A DNA stretch of 64,000 bases from contig JAGUCH010000007.1 in assembly GCA_019096065.1 (NCBI GenBank), positions 3,556,501 to 3,620,500 on the forward strand, given 5' to 3'. Positions within the stretch are counted from its first letter, which is position 1. The number at the start of each line of letters is the position of its first letter. Made by a program: the position numbers and the translations under genes. Under the pieces are notes generated by a model that saw only the letters and a program-made list of their open reading frames with translations, was not told the DNA's origin and made no database searches. Source of the stretch: Paracyclopina nana. Lineage: Eukaryota > Arthropoda > Copepoda > Cyclopoida > Cyclopettidae. Shown in pieces: positions 45,901-55,468 of the stretch.

Positions 45901-47310
45901 GGCGATCAGGATGATGATGATGACGATGATGACAAATCATTTCTCAGAGGATTTATCAAACCTAAAGGTAATATCTATTTGTGCATGAAAGCAAATTGTA
46001 AAACAATTCACCTTAGCTAAGATTTCTTTGAGAATGAGTTCTTATGAATTATGATTTTTTAGCTAAATCTTGCCCTGATCCTTACAAGTCATGTGTCCTG
46101 GATCCAAATGAGCCAGTTCACTTCAGGCTTGATCTTGATTGTGTCATTGGCTCCCAATGCTTGTGCACCCAGCGAAACAACTTCACATCTAGCTTGTTTG
46201 ACATCACTCCCTACTTCTACCCTTTCAGCATTGAATTCAGCATCTTAGTTGGTAACACAATTTCCTAATCTAGCGCAAAAACATGACGAATTTAGTATTT
46301 TTGAAATTACAGTTGGGGTTTGGTATGTCATGTGGAGCAACATTGGCAAAGTGGCTGAACACAGAGAGTCCATAGACTTGCTGCCCTCTCCAAGAAGAAG
46401 CATTGACTCTGGCACTGGAAAACCTCTCAATGATGCTCTTTACATCTATGCTGATTGCCATGCTGCCATCAAAGGCATCTTTCTTGGTAAGCACATATAT
46501 TTATTTTCCCCCTGATTATTTTTAGAAATATTATTCAATTCAGGATTGCTTTTGCTTGCTTTGGGTGTCATTGGGACAATAGTGTTCTCTTTTTTGTCCC
46601 CATCTTGCAACTCTGATAGCTACAATGGCTCAGAGTGTAAAGGAGCCTTAATCATGAATGACTCAATAGAAAGCTTCATCTTGGCTGCCATGATAGCTGC
46701 AACACTTTGGGTACGCAAAATGTAATTAAAGCTAAGAAATGCTTCATTTTGGGCTTTTTAGGTTTACTATAGCATTGCTCAGCTGGATGTCAACCCACAC
46801 CCAATCTCCTTTCTGGATGACATGCTCCTTTTTATTTGCCTACCATCCTTTTTCCTCCTTGGAATTCTCAATTTGGTTGCTGCTGTGGGAGGTGGAAGTG
46901 AGCTCTCCAGCAGCATTCCAACTAACTTATTAATGGTACATATTGCATTTTGCCAATATAGAAAAAAAAACTGATTTATGTTTCCCCAGCTCCTGCAAGT
47001 CTCAATTCAAACGCCAATGATTGTAGATGGCTTGAGAAGGTGCAGTGACTCTAGAGTAAATCAAACTTTAAAGCCTGGCAGGAATCTGGTCACTTTTCTG
47101 CTGGTGGCCAACTTGACCATCTATTTATGGGACACCGTGGAAGTGAAAACCTCCGGCTATTCCAAGGGTCGCAAAAACTACTATGGCGAGGAATTTTGGA
47201 CCGTGGTCAGCCATATGACGTTGCCTTTGACCATCTTTTACCGATTTCATGCCTCAGTGGCTCTGGCTGATATTTGGTCATCTGCCTACCAGCCTGGATC
47301 ACATCACTGA
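42957..47310 (+). CDS. Otopetrin proton channel
   Basis: Exons 42957-43199, 43730-44113, 44168-44405, 44472-44991, 45102-45565, 45623-45967, 46063-46251, 46313-46486, 46544-46710, 46762-46935, 46990-47310, in frame throughout. The first four exons encode about 460 cytoplasmic residues, Ser/Gln-rich with CPIDPEGLIFGP and a poly-Gln region. The membrane part starts RFWDSFTMVGSIVYGIAIF. Otopetrin hallmarks: LPQYYCFSTGRHSGSFYLKIGAAIFCMGHVIHMGI, NSMVLINSILQALYVFLQ, and the C-terminal FWTVVSHMTLPLTIFYRFHASVALADIW. A poly-Asp loop follows helix 6 or so. Otopetrins conduct protons and serve sour/acid sensing and biomineral pH control. The 57-bp intron 45566-45622 has no in-frame stop, so retention would add 19 residues. 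Confidence 0.95.
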
Positions 47311-47681
47311 ATATTTATCCAATTTGTGAATAACGTTAACGTCAATTGACATATACAAATTACTTAAAACTACACTCATGAATACTTTTTTAAAAAGTGC
47401 CTTAAATATTGTGATTGGTTTGAAATTCTTACTATTTTTTTTCTTGAAAGATTTATACGAGTTTTCTGGTTTCCTGGGAACGATGACTAATGAGACGAAT
47501 GACCAGTAACTTGTTAATTAATTTCTCAGCGTGTCAAGAACCTCAGTAAAGCTGAAATATGAGATCAGCTGAGAAATTCTGGCTGATTCACACCTCATAA
47601 TTCTTGCTCATTCTATTTTTGGTAGTCAAACCGACAAGGTCTCACTAGTCTTGTTTAGCCTTAAGCCTTGCTAAAATCGCC
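47311..47681. other. Intergenic region after otopetrin
   Basis: AT-rich, no coding signal; must contain the promoter of the small gene at 47682. Confidence 0.5.
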
Positions 47682-47993
47682 ATGTCTGGAAAACGCGAAT
47701 GCACCAATGCTGGAACCAACAACCAAGGCAATGACTATCGTGCCTACAATGATGGTGCTTACAGCTACAAGAATTACAACGAAGGTGAATAATATTATAA
47801 AATTCGGGATTTTCTGGTACTTATGTTAATGATTCGTGTATTCATTTCAGAGGGAGGCACTTCTGGTCGCTATTACAACTCTGGAAATGGGCATGCCTTT
47901 TACGAGAACAAGGATCACGGCTACAAGTTTCACGAGAACCAGAATCAGGGCTACCGTGACTACCAATCCTCTGGGAAGGGCAACAAGAAGTAA
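47682..47993 (+). CDS. Small Tyr/Asn/Gly-rich hydrophilic protein, 81 aa
   Basis: Exons 47682-47784 and 47851-47993 join in phase 1. The sequence is a loose repeat of aromatic-Gly-Asn units (DYRAYNDGAYSYKNYNEG, GRYYNSGNGHAFYENKDHGYKFHENQNQGY). No signal peptide, one Cys and no membrane segment. Canonical splice sites and a nearby AATAAA at 48054 support a real transcript. Similar low-complexity small proteins occur in many animals without assigned function; disorder or condensate behaviour is plausible but unproven. Confidence 0.75.
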
Positions 47994-48053
47994 AGGCAAC
48001 GATTTTGTTGTGCAAAAGTAATACGTATCTTGTGTATGAACAGGAAAGATGAA

Positions 48054-48059
48054 AATAAA
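48054..48059 (+). terminator. Polyadenylation signal AATAAA of the small Tyr/Asn/Gly gene
   Basis: Hexamer 60 bp after the stop codon. Confidence 0.7.
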
Positions 48060-48442
48060 TAGATGTAACTAGAGTTCACGGATCCATATTTTTTAATCCC
48101 TAATTGAGGCAATCTCAAGGGTAGGAGTTTTGCCATTTAAAAAATTATTATGTTTCTTCACTTTTTTCATGGTTCCCCTAAAAAAATCAATATGATTTGT
48201 TAGGTCTGGAAATTGAATTTTGCGAGATTAATAAGCCAGAAACATCGAAAACTTATTCTCTTATATTTATGAAACGGAGCTTAGTTACGCATAGGACATC
48301 TACTAGCTAACTTATATGCCAGAAAGCAGAATTAAATTAAGCTTAATTAAGTATTCAGATTCCCAAACCAACTTAATTCCTTTACTAGCAAGTATGGCGA
48401 AACTTACAGGATTTTATTAAGCTTTTCACAAGAAAGGGCACG
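48060..48442. other. Intergenic region, convergent 3' ends
   Basis: AT-rich spacer between the plus-strand small gene and the minus-strand SF3A1 gene. Nothing coding. Confidence 0.5.
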
Positions 48443-50631
48443 TTATTTCTTACGGCCTCCGCGCTCCTTGATTTGCAAATGAACCACAGTGTTGGGGTAA
48501 ATGTTGTAAAAGGCCAGAGTGTTGGAATCCTTGAAGAAGATGTTCTCCATTTGGAGCTTCTGCTTGCCAGGTGGCATCAGGGTCTCTTCGTGAATTCTGG
48601 CCTTCAAAGCAGTGATGGGGTCGGACAAGGGCAACGTCACCGTCAACATCTGCCCATTGAGCTTCCATTCTGGCTTGTCAGAGGCATGTGGCACCAAAAC
48701 CCTGAAGGTCACCGGCGACACATTTCTGGCCATGAAGTCAGCCTCAGGCATCAGGTTGTCCTCTCCACGAGCCTTTTTGCTCATGGGCTCATCCATCATT
48801 TCGGCCATATGATGGGGCGGTGGCTGCATCAAGCCGAAATGGGCAGGGTTGGGAGCCATGTAGAGCTGCTGGGCTGGCACGACCATGGGCGGTGGGGCAG
48901 CTCGCATGGGCATGATGTTCATTTGAACCACTGGAGCCGATACGACCGCCACTGGAGGAGCTGGAGCCATCATGGGAGCAGGTGGAGCAGAAATCTGGGC
49001 AGGGCCAATGCTCTCCTTGCCAGCGTCTGGAATCAGACCCTTGTTCCTATGGATCTGCTCGATTTGATCATTGAGGCTGATGTTGGCGCGAGCAGCTCTG
49101 GCCGCGGCCTCAGCGCTGGAGCTGTGGCCATCCCAAGTGACTTTCTCCACAGCTTTGGCCTCTTCCTCGCCCATCTTTTTGCCAATGGCCGCTTCTTGCG
49201 CGGCCTCTTCGCCCACTCCGAAAATATCCGTTCTCCTCTCAGCCAAGTGCTTGAGCGAGTTCTCGATAGCCTGGCCAGGTGCGTACACCTGGTCCTCCAC
49301 AGCTCTGGCTGTGATCTGCTTGTCCCGCTCCTCCACCCAACGAGGATCCAGCAGGCCAATCCGCATATGCTCCTGCACCTTGGAGGCTGGCACCTTTTCG
49401 CCAGTGATGGGGGACACCAAGTACTGCTCAGCCTCCACTGTCACCTTCTTGCTAGCCTTGGCCTTCGGGTCGTACTTGCGCACCTCCACATTGCCCGGAG
49501 TGGGCAGGGACGGAGGTGGCTGTTGCACCGCAGGTGCGGCGTCCACCGCCATCAAAGGCTTGCCAATCGGTGTTGGCTGCTCTTCCTCATCCGAGGAGCC
49601 CTCCTCCATATCCTCCACATTCGTGTTGGAGCCCAGCTCACGATTTTCATCCATTTTGGCCTTGGGTGGCATGGGCGGAGCGGCCTCAATGCGCCTCTGC
49701 ATCAAGACTCGAGCGCCAACCTCAGTGGGATTGGTGGGAGGTGGGAAATTGCCCACTTCCCAAGGTTGGTAGTCCACGGTTTCCACCACGACAAAGTTGT
49801 GCCAATCGATTTGGGCGTAAGACACACGCTCGCGTTCGGCTTCCTCTTCCTCGCGCCTCTTCTTCGCCTCGATGTGCTTAATCCAGCGGACCCTGTAGTT
49901 GACAGACTCTTTGATCAAGGCCTCGTTGAGGCTTTCATCGCCGAGCTTCTTCAGGAGATCCTTGGGCGGAATCAAGACCTAATCCTAATAATTATAATCA
50001 CATGGATCGAAACAAGTGCAAATTACATCACCTTGGTGTATTGCTCAAGGAGTTTGGTGAAGTATTGGAACAGGGAGTGCTGAGGCCTCAAAAAGTCAAA
50101 TTGGTAGTTCCTCTGCTCCTTGTTCATCAAGTTGGTCAAGAACTGACGCCCATTGCGTGCCACAAATTGAGCTGTCAGCTTGACGACGTCAAGGTCAAAG
50201 GCCGAAATAGAAGGTGGATCAGCAATGAACTCGAAGTCTGGAGGAGCCACTTTAGGTGGTGGTGGCTCCTGCTCCTTTTGCACCTGCTTAAGCAAGTCAA
50301 GCTGGCGCTGCTTGACCTTATCCAATGAAGGCTGCAGCTTGACCTCAGTTGACCCAGGAGCCTCTGGGATCTTTTCCGGAGCAGCTACTTTGCCATCACT
50401 GATCTCCACCACTTTATGCTGATAGTAGGCATGATAGGGATCTCCAGGATTCAGAAAGGTGAACTTTGGATTGTTCAGCTCGTTCTGCTTGATTCTCTGC
50501 TCGAACTCTGGCCCATTTCTCGCCACGAAACTGGCAGTCTTGTCCACAATGTTCCTCACTTCTGGAGGAGGGTAGATGATGCCCACAATCTTGCCACCTC
50601 CTCCTCCGTCATCCAATGTCACGGGCGGCAT
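48443..50631 (-). CDS. SF3A1: Splicing factor 3A subunit 1
   Basis: Exons (minus) 50631-50032 and 49978-48443 join in phase 0 to give 711 aa (human 793). U2 snRNP component needed for branch-point recognition. Domains in order: SURP1 (IVDKTASFVARNGPEFEQRI), SURP2 (VVKLTAQFVARNGRQFLTNL), the charged SF3A1 core (IPPKDLLKKL, WIKHIEAKKRREEEEAERERV, IDWHNFVVVETVDY), the PRP21-type segment SPITGEKVPASKVQEHMRIGLLDPRW, a Pro/Met/Ala linker, and a C-terminal ubiquitin-like domain ending KERGGRKK, the RGG-type end that contacts U1 snRNA in human. The exon is GC-rich relative to flanks, so long antisense frames here are shadows. Confidence 0.97.
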
Positions 50632-50911
50632 TTTAGTCTTCTGGAACAGAAAAATATAGAGATATATGAATTTTTCATACTCGATTTCGGTTTTCGCATA
50701 TCAATCACAGCAAGATGTATACATGTTAAAACAATGAGGATTCTTCTTTCGTTCAAAGCGTAGTAATATCTTAAACCAGATAAAATATATGCTCCTCTGT
50801 TTTTCCTGAGTGGAAGCGTTTATCTTCAAGGTCATTCGCCTTGGCACGTCTTGTGTGGCTCAATAAAATCTGGTGATACATCAATTGATATATTGGTAAA
50901 AGCAAGGCTGT

Positions 50912-51745
50912 TCACACCCATGGAAGTGTGAAATCCTTCTGATTCAAGCTGGGCAACACGCATCCAAATGCAGACACTGGAATGCGATCTTGAACCACTA
51001 TGTCAGTGGCTTCATCCGGGTCAGGGAGTAGAGATTTGATGGAGAGCTCTTCTTTGAGCTCAGCCAACTTTGGCAAGACCAAAGCCACTGGAATAGTGGG
51101 CTGCTCATCATTGGGATCGTATCTGGCTCTCAATCGAGCCACATGGCGTTGCTCACGAATCCTCTGGACGTCCCAACGCTTACGACGTTTCTCGTCAGTT
51201 TCTGGTTTGTGATGACGTTTCAATAGAGTCTCATCCTCGATGTTTTCTGTACCTTCCATAATATAGGAAGGCCCTATGGGTCTGAGCCTGAATCCGGGAA
51301 TCTCCTTACTTCTCCCCTCTTCCTCAACTTCTTCATTGACACTTTTGTTGAGACACTCGTGTTGAATACTGAAATATGGCAAGTCTGTTTCCATTCCACA
51401 GTCATCCTGTTTGTGGACAAAGTCTTCTTCTTTGACTTTAAGGACCGAAGTCGCTGCTTTTTTTGCTGTCTTTGGCTTTTTCGCCGACTCCAAGTCCGAC
51501 ACTTTTTGCCGCAATCTTTCATTCTCGTGCTGCAACTCTTTCAACTTCTGATCCTTGGTTAGAATCGTTTCTGACTGCTTTTGGATGAGGTCCAGCTGAG
51601 AGAGCAAAAGTTGACGGAGAAAATGCACACGCCGATCGTCTCCAGCATTGGAGCTGATCAAATCCAGCTGGTCGTTGAATGTAGTCGGAAACATGGTGCC
51701 GAGCTTCACTAAGCCAAGTTGAAAGTCATTGTTGGCTGTTGTCAT
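50912..51745 (-). CDS. MSL1: MSL1 homologue (PEHE-domain scaffold of the MSL acetyltransferase complex)
   Basis: Single exon, 277 aa. Residues of about 40-90 form a coiled coil (VHFLRQLLLSQLDLIQKQSETIL...), which binds MSL2 in known MSL1 proteins. The C-terminal PEHE region is visible: EIPGFRLRPIG, then KRRKRWDVQRIREQRHVARLRAR, and VSAFGCVLPSLNQKDFTLPWV. PEHE recruits the acetyltransferase MOF and MSL3 for H4K16 acetylation. It is shorter than vertebrate MSL1 (about 610 aa), keeping only the two binding modules. Tandem with SF3A1 on the same strand, 280 bp apart. Confidence 0.9.
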   Translation of the reverse strand: MTTANNDFQLGLVKLGTMFPTTFNDQLDLISSNAGDDRRVHFLRQLLLSQLDLIQKQSETILTKDQKLKELQHENERLRQKVSDLESAKKPKTAKKAATSVLKVKEEDFVHKQDDCGMETDLPYFSIQHECLNKSVNEEVEEEGRSKEIPGFRLRPIGPSYIMEGTENIEDETLLKRHHKPETDEKRRKRWDVQRIREQRHVARLRARYDPNDEQPTIPVALVLPKLAELKEELSIKSLLPDPDEATDIVVQDRIPVSAFGCVLPSLNQKDFTLPWV

Positions 51746-52485
51746 ACTTTATGTACACGGTTTTTAAGCGAGTCAATTTAAATTCTCAGTTGCGCATTTT
51801 GTCGCCAAAAGCACTGTAAACAACGTCAGCTGACGTGAGAAAAAACGTTAAGCGACATAATCCTAGATTAGTTGACTCTTTTAAGGACATTTGTTTGTTT
51901 ATTCCGCCAAATTATAGGGCGACAGACCACTTTTTGCCGAGTAACGCTGAAACTCTTATAATTGACGATGACGTGTCGGATTCATGGTACAAACTTCACA
52001 AGGAAGTTGGATATACTTAGTTATTTTCAAATTAGAAGATATTTCATGGCCTATTTTGATGCAATACACGGTTTTTAAAAACTTTCAATCAGCTTTAAAT
52101 TCTGCCGGGGTCATTTAACATACGATCTGGAAAAATTCATTTATTCAAACCATTTGATGAGCCGTAAAAAGTGCTGTTTGAAACAACCTTCATTTTTTGG
52201 GAAGCCATTGACAAGTTTTCAGGCCAAAATACGCAAAAATACTACAGTTTTGCACTTTTTTGACCGAATATAAGGCAGACAAAAACCATCAAAAGAGGCT
52301 ATAATTTAATAGCCTGGAAAAACTTTCACGCATTCATTATATATTAAAACTTTTTTACATTAGAATATGAGAAATAGTTTGCTTGACTTGTTTTCGACAT
52401 CATTTTTCAATTTAAAACTAAACAACATATTAACAAATCTTACATAATTTCATTTTCCAAACTTAGATCAGAAGAGAATGTCATA
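51746..52485. other. Divergent intergenic region between MSL1 and CMC2
   Basis: AT-rich. Contains the palindromic ACGTCAGCTGACGT at about 51823-51836. One 61-codon open frame (51835-52020) has no ATG and no recognisable homologue. Confidence 0.5.
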
Positions 52486-52809
52486 ATGCATACTCCATTG
52501 AGTCCCCATTTGCACACGGAAAAGTGCAACAAGATTATTGCAGAGTTGTTGCGTTGTTATGCAGAGAGGAGTAAGTTTGCCCAGCTTTTCGGTGTCTGTG
52601 ACGATTTAGACACTCGCATGAGAGCTTGCACTAAAGCAGAAAGACTTGATAAAACCAAAGTGCACAGGGATTCGGCTCTCAAGAAAAGAGAGGAAGTGCA
52701 AAAAAAGTTTTCTTCTTATCAATCTTCAGACCGTGATTGGCGCGAGGAAACGCGTGAGAAAATCAACAAACTTGAGGAGGAGCTGAAGAAAAATCAGAAA
52801 AATGCATAG
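52486..52809 (+). CDS. CMC2: COX assembly mitochondrial protein 2
   Basis: Single exon, 107 aa, starting MHTPLSPHLHTEKC, the CMC2 signature (human MHPDLSPHLHTEEC). Twin CX9C motifs are intact: C-NKIIAELLR-C and C-DDLDTRMRA-C, marking import and oxidation by MIA40 in the intermembrane space, where CMC2 assists cytochrome oxidase assembly. A Lys/Glu-rich tail (about 40 residues) is longer than usual. Its stop TAG (52807-52809) overlaps the start of MTO1, and no polyA signal is seen before the MTO1 exons. Confidence 0.95.
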   Translation: MHTPLSPHLHTEKCNKIIAELLRCYAERSKFAQLFGVCDDLDTRMRACTKAERLDKTKVHRDSALKKREEVQKKFSSYQSSDRDWREETREKINKLEEELKKNQKNA

Positions 52810-54914
52810 ATTCATAAAGTAAGTTATAAAATCCCCCTTTCTATAAGAAAATCATGTTACAATGTCATGTTTATTTGCAGACCGTTAATTGATGTCATTG
52901 TGGTTGGGGGAGGTCATGCTGGCACCGAGGCAGCCTCAGCAGCCTCCAGAATGGGCTGCCGAACACTCTTAGTCACACAAAAAATAGACACGATCGGAGA
53001 GATGTCCTGTAATCCAAGTTTTGGTGGGATTGGCAAAGGCCATTTGATGAAAGAAGTCGATGCTTTGGATGGAGTTTGTGCTCGAGCCTCGGATGAGTCT
53101 GGAGTCCAGTACAAAGTCCTGAATAAGCGAAAAGGCCCAGCTGTCCAAGGTCCTAGAGCCCAAATTGATAGGAAGCTTTACAAGAAGTTTGTGCAGAATG
53201 AGCTCAGAAATCTGCCCAATCTGCAAATTGTCAGCGCCACCGTTGAAGATCTAGTGATAAAGCAAGGTGCACACATTAATTAATGCATGATGTTAATATG
53301 GTTCTAAATTGAAAAAATACTTCAGGGCAATGCTGTGGGGTTTTGTTGAACAATGGTGACATCATTGAAGCCAGTGGAGGTGTGGTGCTCACAACTGGCA
53401 CCTTTTTACGAGGCCAAATCAACATTGGCCTCGAAGTGTTTCCCTCTGGTCGAATGGGTGATGAAGCCTCAATTGGGCTGGCACAGACCTTGGACAAGTT
53501 GCAATTCAAGTTGGGACGACTCAAAACTGGCACTCCTCCTCGGCTGAAGAAGTCCTCTATCAACTTTGACGTTCTCACTCCCAACTCTGGTGATGATCCT
53601 CCTGTGCCGTTCAGTTTTCTCAATGACAAAGTTTGGCTGGATAGAGAGGAGACCAAGATGGAGCAAATCCCTTGCCACATGACGTTCACCAATGAAAAGG
53701 TCCATAAAATCATCATGGACAATATGGACAAAAATAGGCATGTGACTGAAGAAATCACAGGACCTAGATATTGCCCTTCCATAGAGTCAAAAGTGTTGAG
53801 ATTCACCTCCAAGAATGAGCACCAGATTTGGCTCGAGCCAGAGGGCCTCGATTCTGACCTGATTTACCCTCAGGGGATTTCATGCACTCTTCCCGTAGAG
53901 TTGCAACAGCAGCTCATCAACCAAATTGTTGGCTTGGAGAAAGCTGAACTTGTCAAGCCAGGATATGGAGTGGAATATGACTTCGTTGATCCCAGACAGT
54001 TGATGCCAACCCTCGAGACCAAATTGCTGCCAGGACTTTTTTTGGCTGGTCAAATCAATGGCACGACAGGCTATGAAGAAGCTGCCGCTCAAGGTCTTGT
54101 GGCTGGTGTCAATGCAGCAGCAAAGGCCAAAGACTCTCACGAACTCGTGATAGATAGAACTGAAGGCTACATTGGAGTGCTCATCGATGACTTGACCAGT
54201 CTGGGCACTAATGAACCTTACAGAATGTTCACAAGCAGATCCGAGTTCCGTTTACATCTGAGGCCAGACAATGCTGACATGAGGCTCACCGATAAAGCCA
54301 TTTCAGTTGATTGCACTGGCCTTGTCAGGGCTGAAAAATTCCTGAAAAATAAATCCATATTTGAATCAACCATTGAAGACTTGAAGGGCCAAATTCGGAA
54401 CTTGAAAGAGTGGAAAAGCCTCTTAGGAGAAAAATTTCGTGAAGATGCTTTTAATATGAAGAATAACAAGAAAATGTCGGCTTGGCAGTTGCTGAGAAGC
54501 ACAAAATGTTCTTTTTGTGTCGAAGATTTTGGCATTCAAGTTGGCAGCACTGAATTATCCACCAAGATTAAAAACGAGTCCATATACGAAGCTTATGTTC
54601 AGGTATGTAGAAGGCATGGATGCATGATGTCAACTGATGATAATCAACTTGTCATGTCTTCTTTGTAGGACCAAAAATGGGAAATGGAGGAAATCAGGAA
54701 AGATGAGCAGCTCCTAATTCCCACCGATTTGGACTACCTCAAAATCCCAAACATCAATTTGAGCACTGAGGAAAGGGAGAAACTTCATTTAGCCAAGCCT
54801 GCCACCATTGCTGCTGCCTCCAGGATTCCAGGTGTCACTCCCTACGCCATATTGGCCTTGCTGAAATTTGTCAAGAAACCCCCATCAAGTGAAGTTCAAA
54901 CTGCAATTGCATGA
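52802..54914 (+). CDS. MTO1: Mitochondrial tRNA modification enzyme MTO1 (GidA/MnmG family)
   Basis: Exons 52802-52818 (MHRFI plus two bases), 52881-53266, 53326-54602, 54669-54914 give 641 aa. FAD-binding [12 protein letters not shown]; conserved [60 protein letters not shown]; and the C-terminal helical domain with [22 protein letters not shown]. It adds the taurinomethyl (or carboxymethylaminomethyl) group to wobble U34 of mitochondrial tRNAs. The start is inferred: the reading frame is closed by TGA 18 bp upstream of this ATG, and a good donor follows. The N-terminus before the FAD motif is only about 11 residues, very short for a mitochondrial presequence. Confidence 0.93.
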
Positions 54915-54923
54915 ACTGGCCCA

Positions 54924-54929
54924 AATAAA
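54924..54929 (+). terminator. Polyadenylation signal AATAAA of MTO1
   Basis: Hexamer 10 bp after the MTO1 stop; the convergent gene's stop is at 54974. Confidence 0.75.
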
Positions 54930-54973
54930 GGAACGGAAGTCAAACTAGCAAAAAATATGTAGTATTTAAATAT

Positions 54974-55411
54974 CTAAGGATGAAACAAAGGTGGGTACAA
55001 CTGGTCCACATCAATGAAAGAGGCATCTGAGGACAAAGGTAACACTCCAGCATTGACAGTTCCAGGATCGACGATGCTCTCTTGGTTGGCATCGTGACTT
55101 CTTAGGACTTCGGTAGCTTTGAGTAGGTCAACTCCTTGGAATTCAGGCAAGTTTTTGGCCTCGGGAGCTTCCTCCTCTTCGACAGCCTCCTGGAAAATTT
55201 CATCGGCCTCCTCTGCATAATCCTCAATGACGTTATCCTCCTCCACTTCTTCCAAGTCAACGTTTTTTAGTAGGGGCGCTGAGGTTGGAAGGGGATCACC
55301 AAACTCGTCAAAAATGGGTGCGACATAGAGATGAGGAGCTGAATAACTGGGAGAATCTTGTTTCAATCCGGATTGAGTTGCCTCCTCACCTTGAATATGC
55401 AAAAGATTCAT
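54974..55411 (-). CDS. Unrecognised acidic protein
   Basis: About 145 aa from the first in-frame ATG at 55411 (MNLLHIQGEE...). The frame stays open 19 codons upstream (to about 55468) without ATG, so an upstream exon could exist, though I could not build one in frame. The composition is strongly acidic (VEEDNVIEDYAEEADEIFQEAVEEEEAPEA is summarised as a long E/D run), with Pro-rich flanks (YSAPHLYVAPIFDEFGDPLP) and a C-terminus IDVDQLYPPLFHP. No signal peptide, Cys or membrane segment. Tail-to-tail with MTO1. Confidence 0.6.
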   Translation of the reverse strand: MNLLHIQGEEATQSGLKQDSPSYSAPHLYVAPIFDEFGDPLPTSAPLLKNVDLEEVEEDNVIEDYAEEADEIFQEAVEEEEAPEAKNLPEFQGVDLLKATEVLRSHDANQESIVDPGTVNAGVLPLSSDASFIDVDQLYPPLFHP

Positions 55412-55468
55412 TGAATCCTTGGTAGCAATCGTCAGCTTTGCACCAATTTGTGTACTACTTTTTGGCAC

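Noticed and set aside
48473-50083. Long His/Leu/Gly-rich plus-strand frame opposite SF3A1
   Set aside because: Shadow of the GC-rich SF3A1 coding sequence; the minus strand encodes a complete, recognisable protein.
51835-52020. 61-codon plus-strand open frame between MSL1 and CMC2
   Set aside because: No ATG, no convincing acceptor and no family resemblance.
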